From Bacteroidota bacterium (GTDB lineage: Bacteria > Bacteroidota > Bacteroidia > Flavobacteriales > Flavobacteriaceae): a stretch of DNA of 64,000 nucleotides. The position numbers and the translations under genes are program-made. The DNA lies in contig JAFDZC010000004.1 of assembly GCA_018267095.1 (NCBI GenBank), positions 124,001 to 188,000 on the forward strand. Reading direction: 5' to 3'. Positions 1-7,308 of this stretch are shown here, one piece after another. The notes beneath the pieces were generated by a model. The model did not search any database, was not told the origin of the DNA, and saw only the letters and a list, made by a program, of their open reading frames with translations. Every line of letters starts with the position of its first letter. The first letter of the stretch is position 1.

Positions 1-1944
1 TGCGCATCACCGCTACCGTTGGTAGCCAATGTGATGACTAATGTTCCCTCTGTTTCCGGAAACAACATCATCACTTCGTGTTCAACACAGGCAACAGCCG
101 CTATTTGGTACAGTTATACACCCACACAAAGTTATACGGTAACCATAAGCTCTGATTTAGCACAAAATATGTGTGGTGATACCCGAGTAAATGTTTACAC
201 AGGCATCTGCGGAGAATTGGTTTGTATTGCCAATGATGATGATTCAGGTAGTATTACCTGTAGCAATGGTACTTCTTATTTATCTACAGTTACATTCAAT
301 GTAAATGCAGGAGCAACCTACATCATTGCTTGGGACAACCGTTGGAGTTCTTCTAGCTTTGATTTTATATTGACTGAAGCGCCTATTACCGTTGCTCCGA
401 TTAGCTTCACACAACAGAGTTTTGCCGGAAGCTCAACCATTTGTTGTGTAAGTGATATGGACGGGGATTATCTGGACGATATTGTAACTGTTGATGCCAA
501 CCAAATCAATGTATTTGCTCAAAAAGCTGATGGAAGTGGATACACCACACACAATTATCCGCTAACGGTTAATTACACTCCAGGCTGGAGTATTGCGGCC
601 GGTGATTTCGACCACAACGGTTTCAACGATTTGGCTTTAGGAAACGGAAGTCGTGTGAGTGTAGTAAAAGCAGCTCCTAATGGCGGTGGCTATTCTATCA
701 TTGAATATCCGCAAAATATCTTTACCCAAAGAACAAATTTTGTAGATATTGATAACGATGGAAATCTTGACTTGTGGGCTTGTCATGACGTAGCGCAAAG
801 CCACGCCTATCGCAACGACGGAAACGGAAATCTACTTTTTGATATTTCATTGATGAGCACATTGCCAGTGGGAGGAAATTACCAATCGCAATGGGCAGAT
901 TTGAACAACGATGGTAAAATTGATATGTATTTGTCAAAATGTCGCGGAAGTGCTCCTGCTGGAGACCCGCAACGCATCAACTTATACTATAAAAACAACG
1001 GCGGAGGAGCATTCGCTGAAGAAGGTGCTATAGCAGGAATTAATGATGGTGCTCAATCTTGGGCTTCAGCTATTGAAGATTATGACAACGATGGTGATAT
1101 GGATATTATGTTATCAAACATTTCTGACACCAACAAATTCTATCGCAACAATGGCGACGGAACTTTTACGGATATTTACGCTTCATCAGGTATTGCTCCG
1201 CAAGTAGGTTCATGGGAAATTCAAGCCGGAGATTTTAACAACGATGGTTGGATCGACTTTTTCTGGCAAAATTCTAAAGAATTGTACCTCAACAATGGCG
1301 ATATGACTTTTTCAGGTTATGATTTACCTTTTAATGAAGGAGCTGTTGGTGACTTGAACCACGATGGTTTCTTGGATGTGCAATTCGGAAGTTCTGTTTA
1401 CATGAATGTTCCCAATCAAAATAACTGGATAACCATCAATCTCGAAGGTATTCAAAGCAATTACAACGGTATTGGTGCTCGTGTTGAAATCTACGGAACT
1501 TGGGGCAAACAAATCCGAGACATCAAAAGTGGTCACGGATTCAGCCACCAAAGTACAATGAACGCTCATTTTGGTATTGGATCCGCCGATACCATTGACA
1601 AAGTAGTCATTAAATGGCCTTCTGGAGTTGAAGACACGATTAACAATCCGGCTAAAAATGCAGCACTAAAAGTAACTGAAGGTTCAACTTTGGCTGTAAA
1701 TCAGTTTACTCAAGCTGGTTTTGAAACCTATCCGGTTCCGGCTCAAAATGTTTTAAATTTCAAAGTGCAAAATACCATGGAACTCAAATCTGCAAAAATA
1801 TTTGATATCAATGGTCGCTTGTTGATGCAAACCTCAATCAGCAACAATAGTTTGAATGTTGAGAAACTTTCAACCGGTGCTTATTTATTATTGGTTCAAG
1901 ACGCTCAGGGTAAAGATCATATGCAAAAATTCATCAAAGCATAA
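1..1944 (+). CDS. T9SS-secreted FG-GAP/ASPIC repeat protein, 5' truncated
   Basis: The reading frame is open from base 1, so the N-terminus and signal peptide lie outside the window. About seven Ca-binding FG-GAP/VCBS motifs are visible between roughly residues 150 and 460 (for example DMDGDYLDDI, DIDNDGNLDL, DYDNDGDMDI, DFNNDGWIDF), which normally build a beta-propeller. They are followed by an ASPIC/UnbV domain (GIGARVEIYGTWG to VVIKWPSGVEDT) and a type A T9SS sorting domain ending MQKFIKA. The expected location is the cell surface or the medium. The N-terminal part (Cys-containing, WYSYTP and YIIAWDNRW) resembles domains often found ahead of T9SS modules, but I cannot name it. An apparent TTG start at 19 is only an in-frame codon of a longer gene. 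The ligand is unknown. Confidence 0.88.
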   Translation, partial: CASPLPLVANVMTNVPSVSGNNIITSCSTQATAAIWYSYTPTQSYTVTISSDLAQNMCGDTRVNVYTGICGELVCIANDDDSGSITCSNGTSYLSTVTFNVNAGATYIIAWDNRWSSSSFDFILTEAPITVAPISFTQQSFAGSSTICCVSDMDGDYLDDIVTVDANQINVFAQKADGSGYTTHNYPLTVNYTPGWSIAAGDFDHNGFNDLALGNGSRVSVVKAAPNGGGYSIIEYPQNIFTQRTNFVDIDNDGNLDLWACHDVAQSHAYRNDGNGNLLFDISLMSTLPVGGNYQSQWADLNNDGKIDMYLSKCRGSAPAGDPQRINLYYKNNGGGAFAEEGAIAGINDGAQSWASAIEDYDNDGDMDIMLSNISDTNKFYRNNGDGTFTDIYASSGIAPQVGSWEIQAGDFNNDGWIDFFWQNSKELYLNNGDMTFSGYDLPFNEGAVGDLNHDGFLDVQFGSSVYMNVPNQNNWITINLEGIQSNYNGIGARVEIYGTWGKQIRDIKSGHGFSHQSTMNAHFGIGSADTIDKVVIKWPSGVEDTINNPAKNAALKVTEGSTLAVNQFTQAGFETYPVPAQNVLNFKVQNTMELKSAKIFDINGRLLMQTSISNNSLNVEKLSTGAYLLLVQDAQGKDHMQKFIKA

Positions 1945-1954
1945 ATTAATCACA

Positions 1955-1987
1955 TCGGGTCAGGAAAATTTCTTGGCCTGATTTTTT
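1955..1987 (+). terminator. possible weak terminator after the FG-GAP gene
   Basis: TCAGG (1960-1964) and CCTGA can form a short stem around an AT-rich loop, followed by a T run. The stem is only 5 bp, so this is tentative. Confidence 0.35.
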
Positions 1988-1995
1988 CAAAAGCT

Positions 1996-3129
1996 ATGAA
2001 AAGATTTTATCCAATATTCACTGCCATTGCGGCTTTAATTCTAGTAACTTATGCCTGTTCTCAGGATGAAAGTTCTGATTATTCAGATGTAAATGGCAAA
2101 GCCTCCAATCCGGTCGGTAGCCCTATAAAAATGGATTTGAGTTTGGTGCCATATCCCAAGTTGTCAGATTATCAACTATTTGTTGGGCCGCTCAAAGATC
2201 ACAAACCGAATTATATGGTAATTCCATATAAACCGGCGAGTGCCTTGTTTACCGATTATGCACATAAAAAGAGATTTATTTGGTTACCCAGAGGAACCAA
2301 AGCTTCTTATAATGGAGATGGCAATGTTTTGGAATTTCCGGTTGGCACCGTTATTTCAAAAACGTTTTATTACGATCATGTTCAACCCAATGATGTCACC
2401 AAACTTATTGAAACTCGTTTGTTGGTGAGAAAAACTGATGGTTGGAAACTCTATGATTATATCTGGAACGAAGAACAAACCGAGGCTTATTTGGACACCA
2501 ATCAAAATGGATATTTCGTGCCCATTACCTGGACTGACAACGGAGTTACCAGAAGCATTACCTATAAAATTCCATCACAAACCGAATGTGTAACATGCCA
2601 TAAAATTAATCCGTTGCAAGTTGAAGGCGGTGAGCGCAATACACCCATCGGGCCAAAGCCTCAAAACCTCAATACGATGTACAATTACGGAAATGCTACG
2701 CGCAATCAGTTACAGTATTGGAAAAATCTGGGTTATATCAACAATACGTTGCCTGCCCTATCGGCCATCCATTCTGCGGTTGATTGGGAAGACACGAGCA
2801 AACCACTTGAACTCAGAGCGCGTTCATATATAGATATTAATTGCGCGCATTGCCACAGAACCGGTGGCCATTGTGCTTATGTGCCGCAAAGATTTGATTT
2901 CGCCAACAATGACTTATACACTTTTGGTGTTTGCTTACCGCCTTTGTTTACGATACCGAATCAACCCTATGTAATTAATGGCCGAGATCCGGAACATTCA
3001 GAAATTATCTACCGAATGAATACCAACGCCGCCGCCGAAATGATGCCCATGATTGGACGAAGCATTGTTCACGAAGAAGGTGTACAACTCATGCGAGATT
3101 ACATTAATTCACTACAAGGTTGTCATTAA
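1996..3129 (+). CDS. SO2930-family diheme c-type cytochrome, lipoprotein
   Basis: This 377-residue protein starts at the ATG at 1996. It has a hydrophobic leader and a cysteine at residue 21 (VTYAC followed by SQDESS), consistent with a lipoprotein although the lipobox is imperfect. Two c-type heme-attachment motifs are present, CVTCH at about 198-202 and CAHCH at about 283-287. The spacing and the flanking sequence resemble the SO2930/HNE_0200 family of conserved diheme cytochromes, whose physiological role is not known to me. It should be attached to an envelope membrane and take part in electron transfer. It follows the FG-GAP/ASPIC surface gene by 51 bases and precedes a strong terminator. 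Heme attachment would need a cytochrome c maturation system elsewhere in the genome. Confidence 0.8.
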   Translation: MKRFYPIFTAIAALILVTYACSQDESSDYSDVNGKASNPVGSPIKMDLSLVPYPKLSDYQLFVGPLKDHKPNYMVIPYKPASALFTDYAHKKRFIWLPRGTKASYNGDGNVLEFPVGTVISKTFYYDHVQPNDVTKLIETRLLVRKTDGWKLYDYIWNEEQTEAYLDTNQNGYFVPITWTDNGVTRSITYKIPSQTECVTCHKINPLQVEGGERNTPIGPKPQNLNTMYNYGNATRNQLQYWKNLGYINNTLPALSAIHSAVDWEDTSKPLELRARSYIDINCAHCHRTGGHCAYVPQRFDFANNDLYTFGVCLPPLFTIPNQPYVINGRDPEHSEIIYRMNTNAAAEMMPMIGRSIVHEEGVQLMRDYINSLQGCH

Positions 3130-3144
3130 AATTTATAAGAAATA

Positions 3145-3178
3145 AAAAAGCCTGCTTCAGTTGAGCAGGCTTTTTTTA
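3145..3178. terminator. bidirectional terminator
   Basis: The inverted repeat GCCTGCT (3150-3156) / AGCAGGC (3164-3170) is flanked by an A run on the left and a T run on the right. It can stop both the cytochrome gene (plus) and the OB-fold gene (minus). Confidence 0.85.
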
Positions 3179-3577
3179 TTATTTTTTCACAAGGGTAACT
3201 TGATCCATTTCGTATTCTTGCATCAAATCATCATAACCAACATATCTGCCTTTTACAGTGACTTTTTGCATTTCTTTGAGTTCAGCTGGCAGAATTGAAT
3301 CTTTAAAAACGACCACCATATTTTCGTCCATATCTGCCGAATGGGTTTTGGAAATCAATCGACTAATTACACCCGTGTATTCAATGGTTTTGTCAATATA
3401 TTTAGCGTTGGCCAGAGAATCATTTTGCGCGTAATCTTTGTCGAGATCTTGTTTGGTGATTTTAAACGCAGCTTCTTCAGAGGCCACATCTCTGCCTGGT
3501 TGATTGAGATACAGGTAAACACCCGCCGCACCTAATCCGATGAAGGCCAGCGCAATTACCCAATTTTTCTTTTTCAT
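3179..3577 (-). CDS. OB-fold (tRNA_anti-like) membrane-anchored protein
   Basis: This 132-residue protein begins MKKKNW followed by one hydrophobic segment at about residues 6-26 (WVIALAFIGLGAAGVYLYL), which looks like a membrane anchor or uncleaved signal. The remainder (IEYTGVISRLI, MVVVFKDS, KVTVKGRYVGYDD) has the beta-strand pattern of small OB-fold proteins related to the tRNA_anti-like family, which occur in Bacteroidota. I infer a periplasmic or membrane-associated domain. The ligand is unknown, and the family name does not imply tRNA binding. It lies 32 bases downstream of the K+ channel gene and probably shares its transcript, ending at the terminator at 3145-3178. Confidence 0.65.
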   Translation of the reverse strand: MKKKNWVIALAFIGLGAAGVYLYLNQPGRDVASEEAAFKITKQDLDKDYAQNDSLANAKYIDKTIEYTGVISRLISKTHSADMDENMVVVFKDSILPAELKEMQKVTVKGRYVGYDDLMQEYEMDQVTLVKK

Positions 3578-3609
3578 AATTTGTTTGTTTTAGTTTGTTT
3601 TAGTTTGTT

Positions 3610-4572
3610 TTATAACGGTATTTCTTTAAAACTATTGAGTTTGCTCAAATGTAAAACGGTTCGACTGTCATCTTCACTATCCGAATACATCATTTCAAAT
3701 TTGGCTCCGTAGACAATTTCATCAAAAGTATATGACGTACTAGCCGACACCGTTGTACTATACATATCGTCAAAAGACTTGACATATACGATGAGTTCGC
3801 CATCTATGGATTTAAAATCATCCGATGTAAAACCAAAAAGCGGGCTGTTTTCAGTAATCGGATGCACCAAAGTCCAGCTCAAAGTGAGCGAATTCACCTC
3901 TGAAAGTTCTAAATCCAACGAATAAAATTTATTGACCATTTGACCATTTTCTTCGAGTATCATTCCCAAGGTAATTTTGGCTTGAGCATCGGTCAATTGG
4001 GTATTTTTGTGCGGAGCCATACGCAACATCAGCGCTTTTTGATTGTTTCTGTAAGGCGATATAAGCGCGTTGTGCGAAAATTTCAAATAAGCGCGCGGTC
4101 GGCTGAATCTTCCAAAAAACAATCCCGTAGCAATGGCAAAACTCAGCAAACCCACTAAAGCTTCGGTGGCAGCTACAGCACTGGTCAGAAAGCCGTTCGG
4201 ACTAATGTGTCCGTAACCAACCGTGGTAAAAGTTTGTGCGCTAAAGAAATAAGCCTTGCCGAATTTTACCCACTCAGGACCACTAGCGTCGATTCCGTCG
4301 AGATAGCGAACACCGATTAAATAATAAACAGAAGCAAAAATAAAATTGACCACGGTGTAAAAAGCAAACAAAACCGCGATGAACTTCAGCCTCGGCATTT
4401 TGAGCATGGTATGATACCAACTGATTCTGTCAAACCATGAAAGCCCGCGTTTTTGAATATTGGCCGAGCCATCTTTGTTGACAAAACGCCCGCCATAACT
4501 AGCCGCACTGGTTCCGAAACCTGTATTGAAATCGGCTTTGGCTTTGGTGTTGATTTTTTTGAGTAAACCCAT
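3610..4572 (-). CDS. inward-rectifier (KirBac-type) potassium channel
   Basis: The product (320 residues from MGLLKK) has two membrane segments at about 64-88 and 130-155 around a pore loop with the K+ selectivity filter TVGYG at about 117-121. It is followed by a C-terminal immunoglobulin-like cytoplasmic domain (LMLRMAPHKN, LSWTLVHPITENSPLFG, TYTFDEIVYGAKFE equivalents). This is the KirBac layout: a passive K+ channel of the inner membrane, gated by its cytoplasmic domain. I chose the ATG at 4572. The earlier in-frame start at 4608 would lie at or upstream of a consensus -7 element (CAAAAGTA on the plus strand, 4596-4603). Prokaryotic Kir channels are patchily distributed. The downstream neighbour is the OB-fold protein. 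Confidence 0.9.
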   Translation of the reverse strand: MGLLKKINTKAKADFNTGFGTSAASYGGRFVNKDGSANIQKRGLSWFDRISWYHTMLKMPRLKFIAVLFAFYTVVNFIFASVYYLIGVRYLDGIDASGPEWVKFGKAYFFSAQTFTTVGYGHISPNGFLTSAVAATEALVGLLSFAIATGLFFGRFSRPRAYLKFSHNALISPYRNNQKALMLRMAPHKNTQLTDAQAKITLGMILEENGQMVNKFYSLDLELSEVNSLTLSWTLVHPITENSPLFGFTSDDFKSIDGELIVYVKSFDDMYSTTVSASTSYTFDEIVYGAKFEMMYSDSEDDSRTVLHLSKLNSFKEIPL

Positions 4573-4595
4573 GAATAATATTTTGCCCTTTGGCT

Positions 4596-4603
4596 CAAAA
4601 GTA
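4596..4603 (-). promoter_or_regulatory. -7 element of the K+ channel gene
   Basis: TACTTTTG on the minus strand matches the Bacteroidota -7 consensus TAnnTTTG and lies about 23 bases before the ATG at 4572. The -33 side is only T-rich. Confidence 0.5.
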
Positions 4604-4672
4604 ACCAATCAGTCCTAATTAAAAAACATAAAATTTACAACCCAAAAAATCTAAGACAGAAATTAAATTAAT

Positions 4673-4680
4673 TACTTTTG
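4673..4680 (+). promoter_or_regulatory. -7 element of the lipoprotein/M64 pair
   Basis: TACTTTTG matches TAnnTTTG and ends 15 bases before the ATG at 4696. An upstream TTG at 4678 falls inside this box, which argues against it as a start codon. No clear -33 TTTG is seen. Confidence 0.5.
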
Positions 4681-4695
4681 AAACAAAAACATAGT

Positions 4696-5166
4696 ATGCA
4701 TTCAAGGTTTGCCTTGCTGATTTTACTGATTTTAACTGCCTGTAGTTCAACCCAAAAAACTGCTGCTACTGCTGAATCTGCCCAAGAAAAATCAATCGAA
4801 CCCAAAATAGTATTTGCCGGTTTTTTAATCAGCAAACAACCCGAAAAAGAAAGTAAAATTGAACTGATTTCAGTAACCGAAAGCAAAGGAAAACTCAAGA
4901 AAAATACAGAAACCAAAAATTCCTTAGAAAATTATTTAACGCTGGAAATCATTAGCCCTGAAGCGCCCAAGCAAATCATTCGTATAGAGCATCCACTTTA
5001 CAAAACCGTCGAATATGTGAATGATGAGCACAAATTGACCGCTCAATATGTTGAAACCGACGAGGCCGATTTTTTCATTCGTTTTCAAAAAACCGGAAAT
5101 ACCCAAATCAAAGTTTTTGAAACCCGAAAAAAACAAACAAAAGAACTAAAAACCTTTAAAATATAA
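4696..5166 (+). CDS. small lipoprotein of unknown function
   Basis: From the ATG at 4696 the product is 156 residues. It has a short hydrophobic leader and a good lipobox (LILTAC, then SSTQKTAATA). The mature part is charged and contains a beta-rich stretch (YLTLEIISPEAPKQIIRIEHP, EADFFIRFQKTGNTQIKVFE). I recognise no family. It ends 3 bases before the M64 peptidase start, so the two are almost certainly co-transcribed. A role as partner, chaperone or surface anchor of that peptidase is possible, but nothing in the sequence proves it. Confidence 0.75.
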   Translation: MHSRFALLILLILTACSSTQKTAATAESAQEKSIEPKIVFAGFLISKQPEKESKIELISVTESKGKLKKNTETKNSLENYLTLEIISPEAPKQIIRIEHPLYKTVEYVNDEHKLTAQYVETDEADFFIRFQKTGNTQIKVFETRKKQTKELKTFKI

Positions 5167-5169
5167 GTT

Positions 5170-6573
5170 GTGAAAATTCGCTTTACTTTACTGATTTTAC
5201 TTTTTGGCATATCGATGCAAGCCCAAACATTTGAAGTGGTTCCGATCCTTGACAACGGAAACCCAGACAAACACCTCAATTTGGTCATCATGGGCGACGG
5301 TTATACTGAGACCGAACAAGATGCTTTTGTCAACACGGCGCAAACCATCAGCAATTATTTGTTCTCGATTTCACCTTGGAGCGAGTATAAAAATTATTTC
5401 AATGTTTTTGCCATCAAAGTCATTGCAACCCAAAGTGGCGTAAAACATGCCAACACAGCGGGTGACTGTGCCGGATATTTTACCGAAGTTTCAAATCCGA
5501 CCAATTATTTCGGAACCAAATTCGATGGTTATGGAATTCATCGCTTGACAGTTGTGACCAGCAATGTAAAAGTGGCCAATGTTTTATCGGCAAATTTTCC
5601 GAATTACGATTTGGTATTTATTGTCGGGAATTCGAACCAATATGGCGGCAGTGGCGGATCATATGCTGTTTTTACTGCTGATGAAGCTTCGAGCGAAATT
5701 GCGGCGCATGAAATCGGTCATACTTTTGGTCGTTTAGCTGATGAATATTATGCCGGCGATCAATATTTTCAAGAAAAAATCAACATGACCCAACAAACTG
5801 ATCCGAATTTAGTTAAATGGAAAAATTGGCTCACCGAAGAAACCAATATTGGTATCGAACCTTATTGCTGCGGTGGAAATTCTTCATTGTGGTTCAAACC
5901 GGTGAGCGGTCAGTGTAAAATGGAACAACTCAATTTGCCGTATTGTTCTGTGTGCAAAGAAGGTATTGTTGAGCGCATTCACACGTTGATTAACCCGATT
6001 GAATCGTACACTCCGAGCAATGCAACAGTCATCAATGTAAATTCTGACTCTGTTGATTTTGCGCTGACTTCACTGATAAAACCCATTCCGAATACTTTGC
6101 AAATTCAGTGGCAACTCGACGGAAATCTCTTGAGTGATGCCGAAAATTACACGCTCAATCCGACATCGCTAACCGACGGAGACCACATCCTCACAGCGAC
6201 GGTTACCGATCCGACCACGCTGGTCAGAACCGACAATCATGCCACCATACACTTCAATACCGTAGCTTGGAATTTGAACAAATCAAACTTAGGCATCCAA
6301 TCACAAACTCATGAAAATTCTATCGCTCTGAAGATTTATCCAAATCCAACCAGTGATGTCATTAACTTTAATCTAGATTTACTAGCTGCTGCAAAAATTT
6401 CAATAAACCTAACGGATGTGAATGGAAAAATCGTTCGCCAAATTTCTGAGCGTGAAGTTGCTGTTGGTATTTCTGAACTAAGCGTAGATTTAACCGGACT
6501 AAATGCGGGAACATACATAGCCTTAGTAAAAATTGATGGTGCTGTTTATCCACAAAAATTAGTCAAAGAATAA
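5170..6573 (+). CDS. T9SS-secreted M64-family (IgA-peptidase-like) metallopeptidase
   Basis: The start is the GTG at 5170, directly preceding a typical signal peptide (KIRFTLLILLFGISMQAQ). The core matches family M64: HLNLVIMGDGYTE near residues 35-46, DLVFIVGNSNQYGGSGG at about 147-163, and the zinc motif HEIGH at 180-184 followed by TFGRLADEY. A Cys-rich stretch (PYCCGG, LPYCSVCKEG) follows. The last ~85 residues are a T9SS type A sorting domain (LKIYPNPTSDVINF to YPQKLVKE). It is predicted to act as a protease on the cell surface or in the medium; the substrate is unknown. At 467 residues it is an ordinary length for an M64 protein with a sorting tail. Its stop codon directly abuts that of the convergent DUF1275 gene. 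Confidence 0.9.
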   Translation: MKIRFTLLILLFGISMQAQTFEVVPILDNGNPDKHLNLVIMGDGYTETEQDAFVNTAQTISNYLFSISPWSEYKNYFNVFAIKVIATQSGVKHANTAGDCAGYFTEVSNPTNYFGTKFDGYGIHRLTVVTSNVKVANVLSANFPNYDLVFIVGNSNQYGGSGGSYAVFTADEASSEIAAHEIGHTFGRLADEYYAGDQYFQEKINMTQQTDPNLVKWKNWLTEETNIGIEPYCCGGNSSLWFKPVSGQCKMEQLNLPYCSVCKEGIVERIHTLINPIESYTPSNATVINVNSDSVDFALTSLIKPIPNTLQIQWQLDGNLLSDAENYTLNPTSLTDGDHILTATVTDPTTLVRTDNHATIHFNTVAWNLNKSNLGIQSQTHENSIALKIYPNPTSDVINFNLDLLAAAKISINLTDVNGKIVRQISEREVAVGISELSVDLTGLNAGTYIALVKIDGAVYPQKLVKE

Positions 6574-7296
6574 TTACTTACGATTTTTGCGACGAAAACG
6601 CAACCATCTGAATTTGACAAAATCATACACAATGGTACTAATCAAAACCACAGCGGCCAGAATCAAAATTTTGAGTTGAATGTAGGTGTAGAAAATACCT
6701 CCGGTGAGTCCGCCCAAAAAGAAAAAGCAGATAATGGTGAGTCTGAGTTTGACCGATGAACGCAATTGTTTTTGTTGCTCGGGCAATTTATAAAAAAACA
6801 GCTGTGACAGTTCAATGCCCAAATCGGTGAACAAGCCCGTTAAATGGGTGGTTCGAACCGTTGCTCTGGAGATTTTGGTCACAAGCGCATTTTGCAAACC
6901 CATCGAAAACAACAAAGTAAACGCCAAAGCATTGGGGTTTTCTCGAGTAATTTCTGTACCGAATACAGCCAGGACAAACAAGATGAAACTCTCTAAAAAA
7001 ACCGGAATTTGGTAACTGATTTTTGAGTGTTTACGGGTGGCGATTTCAATGAGTAAATTCGAGGTGAACGAACCCAGAAAAAAGAAAAAAATATACAGAA
7101 AATACACCAAGCCTTGCCACCACTTGAGTTTAAAAACCTCATCAATCAAATAGGCAAAATGCCCAGTAATGTTAGTCGTGAGTTTCTGAACGGCCAAAAA
7201 TCCGGCTACATTGACCAAGCCCGCCACAAAAGACAACAGCGAAGCAATGCCTAAATTATGCTTGAAGTTGCGCGTTTTTCCTTCGTGGCGAAACAT
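6574..7296 (-). CDS. DUF1275 (YoaK-like) membrane protein
   Basis: This 240-residue polytopic membrane protein opens with a characteristic DUF1275 stretch (LLSFVAGLVNVAGFLAVQ, then TTNITGHFAYL), and has about six hydrophobic segments and a very basic C-terminus (KFRWLRFRRKNRK). The family is widespread and its function is unknown; a transporter role is often suggested. It lies 12 bases downstream of carB on the same strand and may be read from the carB transcript. The link to pyrimidine or arginine synthesis is positional only. Confidence 0.85.
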   Translation of the reverse strand: MFRHEGKTRNFKHNLGIASLLSFVAGLVNVAGFLAVQKLTTNITGHFAYLIDEVFKLKWWQGLVYFLYIFFFFLGSFTSNLLIEIATRKHSKISYQIPVFLESFILFVLAVFGTEITRENPNALAFTLLFSMGLQNALVTKISRATVRTTHLTGLFTDLGIELSQLFFYKLPEQQKQLRSSVKLRLTIICFFFLGGLTGGIFYTYIQLKILILAAVVLISTIVYDFVKFRWLRFRRKNRK

Positions 7297-7308
7297 GGTT
7301 TTTCAGTT

